Source: Amycolatopsis viridis (GTDB lineage: Bacteria > Actinomycetota > Actinomycetes > Mycobacteriales > Pseudonocardiaceae). Taken from it: 64,000 nucleotides of DNA. The stretch is from positions 2,294,001 through 2,358,000 of the forward strand of contig NZ_JAANOU010000001.1 in the NCBI RefSeq assembly GCF_011758765.1. The letters run 5' to 3'. The notes below the pieces were generated by a model. The model was not told where the DNA came from. It saw only the letters and a list, made by a program, of their open reading frames with translations, and did not search any database. The position numbers and the translations under genes were made by a program. Of the stretch, positions 35,718-43,425 are shown piece by piece (within the stretch, counting starts at the first letter, position 1; every line of letters starts with the position of its first letter).

Positions 35718-36884
35718 GTGAGCGTGCCCGGCGCAGTCCCGCCCGGCTGCAGCCTGCCCGCCTACGCCCGCGATCTGATCCGCATGCACGACGCGGTCAT
35801 CGCCGGTGGCCGCCCGCCGCTGCGGCCCCGCGACGTGGTGTTCCGGTCCTGGGAGCGGGTGCTCGGGCTCGGGCTGAAGGCGGACGGGCTCAACGCCCGC
35901 GACTGGCTGGGCGAGGACGAGCTGGCCCGGCGGCGGGAGAACTCCCCGTTGCGGGACGCGGTCGGCGATCTCAAGCAGGTGCTCGGCGCGATGCCGCACG
36001 TGCTGCTGGTCGTCACCGACGCCGACGGCGTGATCCTGTGGCGCGAGGGCACCCCGGCGGTGCGCCGCCGAGCCGACGACCTCGGGTTCTTCGAGGGCGC
36101 CGAATGGACGGAGGAGCGGGTCGGCACGAACGCGATCGGCACCGCCCTGGCCGAGGCGGCGCCGGTCGAACTGCTCGCCGGTGAGCACTTCGAGCAGGAC
36201 CAGCACCCCTGGTACTGCACGGCTTCCCCGGTGCACGACCCGCGCACCGGCGAGCTGGCCGGTGTGATCGACGTGAGCGGCCCGGCGCTGACGCTGCACC
36301 CGGCGATCGGGGCGCTGGTGGAAACCGGGCGCCGGCTCGCCGAGTCGCAGATCCGGCACGGCCACCAGCGGCGGCTGGACCGGCTGCGCCGGCTGGGCGA
36401 ACCGCTGCTGGCCACCGGTCCCGCGCTGCTGGTCGACGACGACGGCTGGGTGGCGGCCGCCAGCGGCGTCTCCGTGCGCGACCGCATCACCGCCCCCGCC
36501 CCGGGCGAGCCGATCGCGGTGCCCGGGCTGGGCGCGTGCCTGCCGGAGCGGCTGGCCGACGGCTGGCTGATCCGGCCCGCCGGCCCGGACCGCCGGGTGT
36601 CGCTGGAGCTCGACCTGACCCGCACGCCACTGCTCGTCCTGCAGGGCGGCGACACCGGCTGGCGCCGCACGGTGACCCGCCGCCACGCCGAGATCCTCGC
36701 GCTGCTGCACCGCGCCGGACCGGCCGGGCTGTCGGCGGAGGCGCTGAGCCGCGCGCTGTACGGCGACGCCGAGCACGTCGTCACGGTGCGCGCCGAGGTG
36801 TCCCGCCTGCGGCGGCTGCTGGGCGCGCTGGTGGACACCCGCCCCTACCGGCTGGCCGACGGCGTGCGGATGACCGTGCGCTGA
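35718..36884 (+). CDS. GAF-domain transcriptional activator (AcoR-like, sigma-54-independent)
   Basis: 388 residues from GTG 35718 behind GGAGG. The N-terminal part has the SWERVLGLGLKADGLN segment and a GAF domain (~100-250) with FFEGAEWTEERVGTNAIGTALAEAAPVELLAGEHF, WYCTASPVHDPRTGELAGVIDVSG, exactly as in AcoR-like regulators. The AAA+ domain is absent; the C-terminus is instead a winged-helix region (ILALLHRAGPAGLSAEALSRALYG..VRAEVSRLRRLLG). Such proteins in actinomycetes activate an adjacent alcohol/ketone or acetoin pathway. It is divergent from the FMO gene, its likely target. A GCAACGGTTGC palindrome (35631-35641) lies between them. Confidence 0.88.
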   Translation: MSVPGAVPPGCSLPAYARDLIRMHDAVIAGGRPPLRPRDVVFRSWERVLGLGLKADGLNARDWLGEDELARRRENSPLRDAVGDLKQVLGAMPHVLLVVTDADGVILWREGTPAVRRRADDLGFFEGAEWTEERVGTNAIGTALAEAAPVELLAGEHFEQDQHPWYCTASPVHDPRTGELAGVIDVSGPALTLHPAIGALVETGRRLAESQIRHGHQRRLDRLRRLGEPLLATGPALLVDDDGWVAAASGVSVRDRITAPAPGEPIAVPGLGACLPERLADGWLIRPAGPDRRVSLELDLTRTPLLVLQGGDTGWRRTVTRRHAEILALLHRAGPAGLSAEALSRALYGDAEHVVTVRAEVSRLRRLLGALVDTRPYRLADGVRMTVR

Positions 36885-36965
36885 GCCCGGCGCCGTGCGG
36901 GATGTCCTCCGGCCGGCCGCCCGTTCGTCGGCACACCGACACCACTCACGGCAGAGGAGGCCGGC

Positions 36966-37769
36966 ATGGGAACAGTGCACTCGGCGACGTCCGCGGACGG
37001 GACGACGATCGCCTACGAACGGGAGGGCAGCGGGCCCCTCGTGGTGTTCCTCGGCGGTGCGTTCAACGACCGGACGGCGTGCGCGCCGGTGGCGGAGGCG
37101 TTGCGGGACCGGTACACGGTCGTGTGCGTCGACCGGCGCGGGCGCGGGGACAGCGGGGACGCCCTCCGCGTGGCCGCGGACTACCGGATCGAGCGCGAGG
37201 TCGAGGACCTGGACGCGGTGATCGCCGCCGAGGGCGGGCCGGCCGCGGTGTTCGGATTCTCCTCCGGCGGCATCCTCGCCCTGCACGCCGCCGTGAGCGG
37301 ATCGGCGATCACGCGGATCGCGCTGTACGAGCCACCGTTCGCGCTCGGCGGGCTGGCGGGCTCCGCCAAGGACCTGTCCGGCAAGCTCGCCGCGCTCGTG
37401 GACGAGGGCCGGCGCGGGGACGCGGTGGCGACGATGCAGATCGAGGGCATCGGGCTGCCGCGCGAGGTGGTCGAGCAGGTCCGCCGCTCACCGCTGTGGC
37501 CGCAGCTGGAGGCGGTCGCGCAGACCGTCGTCTACGACGCGACGCTCACCGCCGCACCCAACCTGCCGACGCCCGCCATGCGCGCCCTGGACCTCGACGT
37601 CCTCGTCCTCAGCGGCAGCGACACCTGGCCCGGGCTGCGCGAGGCCGCGCAGGCGCTCCCGGACCACCTCGCCCGGGCCACCTACGCGGAGGTGCCGGGC
37701 GGCGCCGGGCACGGCATCCCGGCGGAGGCGACGGCGAAGGCGCTCGACGAGTTCCTCGGCGGAAAATGA
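36966..37769 (+). CDS. alpha/beta hydrolase
   Basis: 267 residues. The fold elements are in order: LVVFLGGAFNDR oxyanion region, DRRGRGDSG turn, nucleophile Ser in GFSSGGILAL (~93), acid Asp in LVLSGSDTWPGL (~217), and His in GGAGHGIPAE (~248). It is a small soluble esterase/peroxidase-like hydrolase; substrate unknown. ATG 36966 follows GGCAGAGGAGG. It begins 81 bp after the GAF regulator on the same strand and is followed by the methyltransferase gene after 37 bp, so it may form a short operon. Confidence 0.9.
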   Translation: MGTVHSATSADGTTIAYEREGSGPLVVFLGGAFNDRTACAPVAEALRDRYTVVCVDRRGRGDSGDALRVAADYRIEREVEDLDAVIAAEGGPAAVFGFSSGGILALHAAVSGSAITRIALYEPPFALGGLAGSAKDLSGKLAALVDEGRRGDAVATMQIEGIGLPREVVEQVRRSPLWPQLEAVAQTVVYDATLTAAPNLPTPAMRALDLDVLVLSGSDTWPGLREAAQALPDHLARATYAEVPGGAGHGIPAEATAKALDEFLGGK

Positions 37770-37806
37770 GGCGCACCGCATCCCGGCGTCGCGCTACGGT
37801 CCGGCC

Positions 37807-38541
37807 GTGGACGACGGCTACTTCGGCGAGGACGTCGCCGGGACCTACGACGAGTCGACGGCGGCCGAGTTCGCGCCCGGCGTGGTGGAACCGGCCGTCG
37901 CGTTCCTGACCCGGCTGGCCGGGGACGGCGCGGCACTGGAACTGGGCATCGGGACCGGCCGGATCGCGCTGCCGCTCGCGGCGCGCGGTGTACCGGTGCA
38001 CGGCATCGACCTCTCGCGCGCGATGGTCGCGCGGCTGCGCGCCAAACCCGGCGGCGACGGGATCGGCGTGACGATCGGCGACTTCGCGACGACGACGGTG
38101 GACGGCACGTTCTCCGTGGTGTACCTGGTGTTCAACACGATCATGAACCTGACCAGCCAGGCCGGGCAGGTCGCGTGCTTCCGCAACGCGGCCGCGCACC
38201 TGGTGCCCGGCGGAAGCTTCGTGATCGAGGTGGTGGTCCCCGCGCTGCGGCAGCTGCCGCCCGGCCAGACGGTCGTGCCGTTCCACGTCGGCACCACGAG
38301 CTGGGCCTACGACGTGTACGACGTGGCCACGCAGGCGATGAGCTCCAACTACGTGGAGGTGACCGGCGGGCGCGGCCGGTTCCGGTCGATCCCGTTCCGG
38401 TACGTGTGGCCCGCCGAGCTCGACCTGATGGCCCAGCTGGCCGGCCTGCGGCTGCAGGAGCGCTGGGCGAGCTGGACGCGCGAGCCGTTCACCGGCGACA
38501 GCGGGAAGCACATCTCGGTGTGGCGCAAGCCGGAGCGCTGA
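37807..38541 (+). CDS. class I SAM-dependent methyltransferase
   Basis: 244 residues from GTG 37807. The SAM loop is ALELGIGTGRIALPLAARG, followed by VHGIDLSRAMVARL (acidic residue binding ribose) and a VVYLVFNTIMNL strand. The C-terminal third is beta-rich (FRYVWPAELDLMAQLAGLRLQERW), as in small-molecule methyltransferases. Substrate unknown. Start choice: GTG with VDDGYFGEDVAGTYDES, which matches the N-terminus of related proteins. Confidence 0.9.
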   Translation: MDDGYFGEDVAGTYDESTAAEFAPGVVEPAVAFLTRLAGDGAALELGIGTGRIALPLAARGVPVHGIDLSRAMVARLRAKPGGDGIGVTIGDFATTTVDGTFSVVYLVFNTIMNLTSQAGQVACFRNAAAHLVPGGSFVIEVVVPALRQLPPGQTVVPFHVGTTSWAYDVYDVATQAMSSNYVEVTGGRGRFRSIPFRYVWPAELDLMAQLAGLRLQERWASWTREPFTGDSGKHISVWRKPER

Positions 38542-38564
38542 GGCCGCGGCCCCGCACGGCCCCG

Positions 38565-38810
38565 CTATTCGTCACCATGCAGGGAACGCCGGATCTCCGC
38601 GAGCTTGTCCTGCGCGGCGCGGTCCCGGTCGGCCAGTTTCTCCTCGAACGAGGCGGCTTCCGGCGTCTCCCCGGCGAGCTCGGTCGAACCGAGGGCCGTC
38701 GTGTAGCGGTTCTCGATGCGGTCGCGCACGAAGTCGAAGCTCGGCACGCCCGATTCGGTGTAGTCGCCCTCGGGTACGGACTCGTCGGGCATGGCGGTCT
38801 CGTCGGGCAC
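38565..38810 (-). CDS. hypothetical acidic protein
   Basis: 81 residues, strongly acidic at the start (MPDETAMPDESVPEGDYTE) and then helical and charged (FEEKLADRDRAAQDKLAEIRRSL). No domain recognised; the second Met (38792) is an alternative start. The SFDFVRDRIENRYTTALGSTELA segment is fairly regular and hints at a conserved family. It converges on the methyltransferase gene. A weak GGGGAT ribosome site lies upstream. Confidence 0.65.
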   Translation of the reverse strand: MPDETAMPDESVPEGDYTESGVPSFDFVRDRIENRYTTALGSTELAGETPEAASFEEKLADRDRAAQDKLAEIRRSLHGDE

Positions 38811-38892
38811 GGCATCCCCTTCCCACGGCTTACCCCACCCATTGTGCGCGCTGGGACCGGAAAGTGTCGGTGGTGCCGGTTAACCTGCGCCC

Positions 38893-39273
38893 ATGCTGGA
38901 TCACCTGGGAGTTCAAGTGGCCGACGTCGAGGCGTCCGCCGCGCTGTACCAACGTGTGTTCGCGCCGATCGGGCTGACCGAGGCCGTGCGTTTCCCGGTG
39001 GGGGAGGGGGTCGTGGTGGGCATGTCCGGTCCGGACGGGCAGGCCGCCTTCTGGTTCGGCCCCGCCCGCGGCGACGAGACCCGGGAGCTGCACGTCGCCT
39101 TCCGGGCGCCGGACCGGGCGGCGGTGGACGCCGTGCACGCCGCCGCCGTCGAGGCGGGCGTCGAGGTGCTGCACGAACCGCGCGAGTGGCCCGAGTACCA
39201 CCCGGGCTACTACGCGGTGTTCCTCCGCGACCCGGACGGCCACAACGTGGAGGCGGTGCACCACGGCGGATGA
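38893..39273 (+). CDS. VOC family protein
   Basis: 126 residues, single glyoxalase-like unit: LDHLGVQVADVEASAALYQRVFAPIG with metal-ligand His at residue 3, a FWFGPARGDETRELHVAFRAPDR strand pair, and the C-terminal GYYAVFLRDPDGHNVEAVHHG, where Glu is the second metal ligand. It resembles small fosfomycin-resistance/lactoylglutathione-lyase-like proteins; substrate unknown. The second 21-bp repeat array begins 23 bp after its stop. Confidence 0.88.
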   Translation: MLDHLGVQVADVEASAALYQRVFAPIGLTEAVRFPVGEGVVVGMSGPDGQAAFWFGPARGDETRELHVAFRAPDRAAVDAVHAAAVEAGVEVLHEPREWPEYHPGYYAVFLRDPDGHNVEAVHHGG

Positions 39274-39295
39274 GTGACACCTGACCACCCCATGG

Positions 39296-39421
39296 CGTGT
39301 TCGCCACTCCGGCCGCCGTGTTTGCCGCTCGGGTCGGCGTGTTTGCCGCTCGGGTCGGCGTGTTTGCCGCTCGGGTCGGCGTGTTTGCCGCGCCGGCCGC
39401 GGTGTTTGCGCGGCCGGTTGG
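39296..39421. repeat. 21-bp phased repeat array, six direct units
   Basis: Units begin at 39296, 39317, 39338, 39359, 39380 and 39401, an exact 21-bp period. Core CGTGTTTGCCGC is followed by a TCGGGTCGG-type linker; the middle three units are nearly identical, the outer ones degenerate. The core is the same as the inverted-orientation units at 12850-12933. It lies downstream of the VOC gene. All six are in one orientation here. Confidence 0.92.
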
Positions 39422-39695
39422 CCGGTTCCGGCAACGGGCCGGCCGAGCAGTCCACGCTGCGGTAGCGCAGCCGCCACCGGTCACCGTCCAAGGCAGTGAG
39501 CCGGTGCTGCCCGGCGTTGTTCACGACCCGCGTGGCGGCGCCCGCCACCGCGACGGACGCCGGGCCGGTCACGTCCACCGGGGTCGGCCGCGAGCCGCTG
39601 ACGGTCGGTGGATCGCGCACCGCGGCGTAGCCGGTCGTCGCGCCGTGGCCAGGCAGCGCCGTGGTGAGCGCGGCGCACGCCGCGGCCTGCGCCGG
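39422..39695 (-). other. possible 3' gene remnant next to the repeat array
   Basis: The minus frame from 39695 down (ALTTALPGHGATTGYAAV, then VDVTGPASVAVAG, RLTALDGDRWRLRYRSVDC) has strong G/C third positions and a protein-like sequence, with an Ala-rich start like a signal peptide. It has no start of its own that fits and no stop before it enters the repeats, so it may be a truncated secreted protein. It fills the ~300 bp between the repeats and the thiolase stop. Confidence 0.3.
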
Positions 39696-39726
39696 TTACG
39701 AGTGCCGCCGAACTCGCGAGGCCAGG

Positions 39727-40935
39727 TCAGATCCGTTCGATGATGGTGGCGTTGGCCGTGCCGCCGGCCTCGCACATGGTCTGCAGCCCGAAACGGCCGC
39801 CGGTGCGTTCGAGGACTCCGAGCAGGGTGGTGGCCAGCCGCGCGCCGCTCGCGCCGAGCGGGTGGCCGATCGCGATCGCGCCGCCGTCCACGTTGACCTT
39901 CGCCGGGTCGGCGCCGGTCTCGGCGAGCCAGGCGAGCACGACCGAGGAGAACGCCTCGTTGACCTCGAAGGCGTCGATGTCGGGAATGGACAGTCCGGCG
40001 CGGGCGAGGACCTTGGCGGTGGCCGGGATGATCCCGGTCAGCATGTACACCGGGTCGTCGCCGGTCACCGTTGCCGTGTGGATGCGCGCCCGCGGGCGCC
40101 AGCCCCGCTGCCGGGCGATCTCGCTGGTGGTGAGCACGAGCGCGGCGGCGCCGTCGTTGACCGGGCTGGAGTTGCCCGCGGTCACCTTCCAGTCGATGTC
40201 GACGAACCGCGCGGTCCAGTGGTCGTGCGCGAACGCCGGCCGCAGCCCGGCGAGCACCTCGAGGCTGGTGCCCGGCCGGATCGTCTCGTCCACGTCGAGC
40301 TGGCTGACGGAGCCGTCGGCGGCGGTCACCTTCAGCGGCGCCACCTGGCTGGCGAAGTGCCCGTCGCGCCACGCGGCGGCTGCCCGCTGGTGGCTGGTCA
40401 TCGCGAACTCGTCGAGCTGGGTGCGGGACAGGTTCCACTTCCGCGCGATCAGCTCGGCGCTCACCCCCTGCGGGATGAGCCCGCCGGGGTAGCGAGGGGC
40501 CACCGACGGGCCGGTCACGTCGGCGCGAACGCCGCCGACGTCGGCCGAACTGCCGATCGGCACGTGGCTCATCGACTCCACCCCGGAGGCGAGGACGATG
40601 TCGTAGGCGCCGGCGACGATGCCCTGCGCGGCGAAGCTCAGCGCCTGCTGGCTGCTGCCGCACTGCCGGTCGACGGTGACGCCGGCGACCGATTCCGGGA
40701 ACCCGGCGGCGAGCGCTGCGAACCGGGTGGTGTTGCCGCTCTGTTCGCCGACCTGGCCGACGGCGCCGCCGATCACGTCGTCGATCTCGCCGGGGTCGAG
40801 GCCCGGCACGCGTTCCACGGCGCTGCGCAGGACGTGGGCGTGCAGCTCGACGGGGTGAACCGTGGCGTAGGCGCCGTTCGGTTTGCCCTTCCCGACGGGG
40901 GTGCGGACGGCCTCGACGATGACGGCGTCCCTCAT
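39727..40935 (-). CDS. thiolase (acetyl-CoA acetyltransferase / 3-ketoacyl-CoA thiolase)
   Basis: 402 residues of the thiolase family. Catalytic residues are present: nucleophile Cys in VDRQCGSSQQAL (~91), His in NEAFSSV region and GHPLGASGARL (~354), and the second Cys in MCEAGGTAN (~386). It cleaves 3-ketoacyl-CoA with CoA or condenses acetyl-CoA; the FadA-like sequence (steroid or fatty acid thiolases) cannot be narrowed further. It is divergent from the TetR gene across three palindromic operators, so it is probably repressed by it and induced by an acyl-CoA or related ligand. Confidence 0.95.
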   Translation of the reverse strand: MRDAVIVEAVRTPVGKGKPNGAYATVHPVELHAHVLRSAVERVPGLDPGEIDDVIGGAVGQVGEQSGNTTRFAALAAGFPESVAGVTVDRQCGSSQQALSFAAQGIVAGAYDIVLASGVESMSHVPIGSSADVGGVRADVTGPSVAPRYPGGLIPQGVSAELIARKWNLSRTQLDEFAMTSHQRAAAAWRDGHFASQVAPLKVTAADGSVSQLDVDETIRPGTSLEVLAGLRPAFAHDHWTARFVDIDWKVTAGNSSPVNDGAAALVLTTSEIARQRGWRPRARIHTATVTGDDPVYMLTGIIPATAKVLARAGLSIPDIDAFEVNEAFSSVVLAWLAETGADPAKVNVDGGAIAIGHPLGASGARLATTLLGVLERTGGRFGLQTMCEAGGTANATIIERI

Positions 40936-40953
40936 GGGGTGCTCCTCCCGAAA

Positions 40954-41036
40954 CGGACCGATCGGTCCGGACTGATCGGTCCGAGCATGCTCCGCTGATC
41001 ACCGCGCTGTCAACGGTGCACGGACCGATCGGTCCG
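40954..41036. promoter_or_regulatory. three TetR operators between thiolase and TetR genes
   Basis: CGGACCGATCGGTCCG is a perfect 16-bp palindrome at 40954-40969 and again at 41021-41036; a one-mismatch copy (CGGACTGATCGGTCCG) at 40968-40983 overlaps the first by two bases, 14 bp apart. The two outer sites cover the thiolase and TetR promoters. Strong evidence of autoregulation and co-control. Confidence 0.9.
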
Positions 41037-41049
41037 TTATGCTCGGCAC

Positions 41050-41628
41050 ATGGCACGCACGGCAGCTCCGGACACCCGCGACCGGATCCTCGACGTCGCG
41101 GGCGCGCTGTTCTACACCGAGGGGGTGCGCGCGGTCGGGATGAGCCGGATCATCGGCGAGGTCGGCTGCGGCAAGAACCTGCTGTACGCCCACTTCCCGA
41201 GCAAGACCGACCTGGTCGCCGCCTATCTCGGCCGGTTCCGGGAGTGGCGGGACCGCGCGGAGGAGCAGGCGCTGCGTGCGGCGGGCAGTGATCCGGCCGA
41301 GCGGCTGGTGGCCCTGGTCGCCGAGATCGCGGCCCGGCTGCGGCGGCCGGACTTCCGCGGGTGCCCGTTCCGCAACCTGCTCACGGAGTTCCCCGGCGGT
41401 GACGACCCCGCGGTGCGGATCGCGCGAGAGTACCTGGACCGGACGCGGGAGCTGGTCGGACGGCTGGCGGGGGAGACCGGCGTGCCCGATCCGGTGGGCC
41501 TGGCGGACCGGATCTGGCTGATCATCGACGGCCTCTACGCGAGCGGCTTCCCCGGCCGGGCGGCCGCCGTCGCGGTCGAGATGACCCGCGAGGCCATCGC
41601 CACCGCCCGCGCGGACGCCGCGGGTTAA
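41050..41628 (+). CDS. TetR-family transcriptional regulator
   Basis: 192 residues. N-terminal HTH (RDRILDVAGALFYTEGVRAVGMSRIIGEVGCGKNLLYAHFPSKTDLVAAYL), then a helical ligand domain with RRPDFRGCPFRNLLTEFPGG, as in AcrR-type regulators of the GCPF group. ATG 41050 is 14 bp from the third operator. It probably represses the thiolase gene and itself. Its stop overlaps the convergent SRPBCC stop by four bases. Confidence 0.93.
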   Translation: MARTAAPDTRDRILDVAGALFYTEGVRAVGMSRIIGEVGCGKNLLYAHFPSKTDLVAAYLGRFREWRDRAEEQALRAAGSDPAERLVALVAEIAARLRRPDFRGCPFRNLLTEFPGGDDPAVRIAREYLDRTRELVGRLAGETGVPDPVGLADRIWLIIDGLYASGFPGRAAAVAVEMTREAIATARADAAG

Positions 41629-42038
41629 CCGGCCGAGACCAGCTTTGCCAGGCGCTCCAGGGACTCGTCGAGCCGGCGTTCGACGTCGCGTGCCGCGTCG
41701 CCGCCGTGGTTGGCCGGCTGGTCGCCGTGGAAGGACAGGTGCAGCGTCGCGTAGCTGGAGCCGCCGTCGGCCGAGGAAACCTGCAGCCAGCCGCTGTAGT
41801 CGGAGCTGCCGCGGCGGCCCCACTCGAGCCGGAGCTGCTCCCGGGAGGCGCCCAGCACGCCAGGCGCCTCGTACTCGCCCGCGGGGTCGTGCACGTCGAC
41901 GTCCACCCCTTGCGGCTCGCCCGGGTGCACGGTGATCACACCCGGCAGCCACTCCCCGAGCCGGTTCACATCGGCGGCCACGGTGAACACCCGTTCCGCC
42001 GGGGCGGGCATCGCGCGTTCGCGTTCGAACTCGGTCAT
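41625..42038 (-). CDS. SRPBCC-family protein
   Basis: 137 residues of a START-like fold: FERERAMPAPAERVFTVAADVNRLGEWLPG, then a beta-sheet (DVDVHDPAGEYEA) and a C-terminal helix RDVERRLDESLERLAKLV. It resembles polyketide-cyclase-like or CoxG-like lipid-binding proteins; ligand unknown. It overlaps the upstream SEC-C gene by four bases (ATGA), so the two are co-translated. Confidence 0.85.
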   Translation of the reverse strand: MTEFERERAMPAPAERVFTVAADVNRLGEWLPGVITVHPGEPQGVDVDVHDPAGEYEAPGVLGASREQLRLEWGRRGSSDYSGWLQVSSADGGSSYATLHLSFHGDQPANHGGDAARDVERRLDESLERLAKLVSAG

Positions 42039-42421
42039 GCCCCGCGGGCTACCCGCCGCGGGCCCCGGTACACCCAGCGGCCGTCCACCCTGGTGAACTC
42101 GCTGTCCTCGTGCAGCGTTCCGGCTCCCGCGGCGTCGCGGTAGTGGGCGCGGAACTCGACGGTGCCGCTGGTGTGGAACGGGCTGCCGCCGGTCGTGGCG
42201 AGTACTTCCAGCCGGGTCCAGCGTTGCCGCGGGTCGAGGCCGATCGCCGCCGGGCGGGTGTCCGGATGCCAGCTGGCCAGCAGGTACGACTCGTCACCGA
42301 CGGCGAACGCGCTGAACCGGGAGCGCATCAGCCGCTCGGCCGTCGGCGCCGCGGACTCGCCGCGGTGCAGCGGCGCGCAGCAGTTCTCGTACGTCTCACC
42401 CAGGCCGCAAGGACACCTCAT
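42035..42421 (-). CDS. YchJ-like SEC-C motif protein (UPF0225)
   Basis: 128 residues from ATG 42421; the open frame upstream lies in a region with no support. The N-terminus has the zinc-binding CPCGLGETYENCCAPLHRGE SEC-C motif, followed by the NTF2-like YchJ domain (AERLMRSRFSAFAVGDESYLLASWHPDTRP, FRAHYRDAAGAG, and VDGRWVYRGPR at the end). The family is of unclear function. It overlaps the SRPBCC gene as ATGA. Confidence 0.9.
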   Translation of the reverse strand: MRCPCGLGETYENCCAPLHRGESAAPTAERLMRSRFSAFAVGDESYLLASWHPDTRPAAIGLDPRQRWTRLEVLATTGGSPFHTSGTVEFRAHYRDAAGAGTLHEDSEFTRVDGRWVYRGPRRVARGA

Positions 42422-42615
42422 GACTCCGATTGTCCCGCTCGTCGGTGGGCGCACCCGCGGTGGGCACCGGGGCGCGCAGCGTGACGGTTGCCGGCGCGGC
42501 ATGGCCACAATGGACGATCACACCCGTGGCCGGACCGGCCGTCCCCCTCGGGGCGGCGGGTAGGATCGTGTCGCGCGCCCCGCGTCGGCGGGGCTGAGGG
42601 GTTAGGCTGGCGGCA

Positions 42616-43425
42616 ATGGACATCCGGACGAGGAATGCGGTGACGCTCTCCGGCCGGCCCGGTGGCCAGCCGATGGTGTTCGCCCACGGTTTCGGGTGCG
42701 ACCAGGCGATGTGGCGGCTGGTCACGCCCGCCTTCGAACCGGACTACCAGCTGGTGCTGTTCGACTACGTCGGCGCGGGCAACTCCGACCTCAACGCCTG
42801 GACGCCCGAGCGCTACTCGACGCTGGACGGGTACGCCGATGACGTGCTGGAGCTCTGCGCGGAGCTGGACCTGCGGGACGTCGTGTTCGTCGGCCACTCG
42901 GTCAGCTCGATGGTCGGCGCGCTCGCGGCAGCGCGGGAGCCGGAGCGGTTCGCCGAGCTGGTGATGGTCTGCCCGTCGCCGTGCTACCTCGACGACGCCG
43001 GCTACACCGGCGGCTTCACCCGGCCGGACATCGAGGAGCTGCTGGAGTCGCTGGACAGCAACTACCTCGGCTGGTCGGCGGCGATGGCCCCGGTGATCAT
43101 GGGCAACCCGGACCGCCCCGAGCTCGGCGCCGAGCTGACCAACAGCTTCTGCCGGACCGACCCGGTGATCGCCGGCCAGTTCGCGCGGGTCACGTTCCTG
43201 TCGGACAACCGGGCGGACCTCGCGCGCGTGGAAGTGCCCACCCTCGTCCTGCAGAGCCGCCACGACGCCATCGCGCCGGTGTCCGTCGGCGAGTACGTGC
43301 ACGACCGGCTGCCGGACAGCGAGCTGGTGCTGCTGGAGGTCAACGGGCACTGTCCGCAGCTGAGTGACCCGGATCTGACTGCGGCGGCGATCGGAGCGTT
43401 CCTGGCCGACCGCGGGACGCGGTGA
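42616..43425 (+). CDS. rsbQ: RsbQ-like alpha/beta hydrolase
   Basis: 269 residues. The hydrolase triad is visible: Ser in GHSVSSMVGAL (~97), Asp in LVLQSRHDAIAP (~220), His in VNGHCPQLSDP (~248), and the GFGCDQAMWRLVTPAFEPDYQLVLFDYVGAGNSD start is typical of RsbQ. In Bacillus RsbQ is required by the phosphatase RsbP in energy-stress signalling to sigma-B. Here the rsbP-like gene follows with a 4-bp overlap, which makes the assignment strong. It likely hydrolyses or binds a small hydrophobic signal for RsbP. Plant KAI2/D14 receptors are the same family. Confidence 0.88.
   Translation: MDIRTRNAVTLSGRPGGQPMVFAHGFGCDQAMWRLVTPAFEPDYQLVLFDYVGAGNSDLNAWTPERYSTLDGYADDVLELCAELDLRDVVFVGHSVSSMVGALAAAREPERFAELVMVCPSPCYLDDAGYTGGFTRPDIEELLESLDSNYLGWSAAMAPVIMGNPDRPELGAELTNSFCRTDPVIAGQFARVTFLSDNRADLARVEVPTLVLQSRHDAIAPVSVGEYVHDRLPDSELVLLEVNGHCPQLSDPDLTAAAIGAFLADRGTR

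Noticed and set aside
39297-39743. 148-codon plus-strand frame through the repeats (VFAARVG repeats)
   Set aside because: The 21-bp period keeps the frame open by chance; no ribosome site and no domain; same motif is non-coding and inverted at 12.8 kb.
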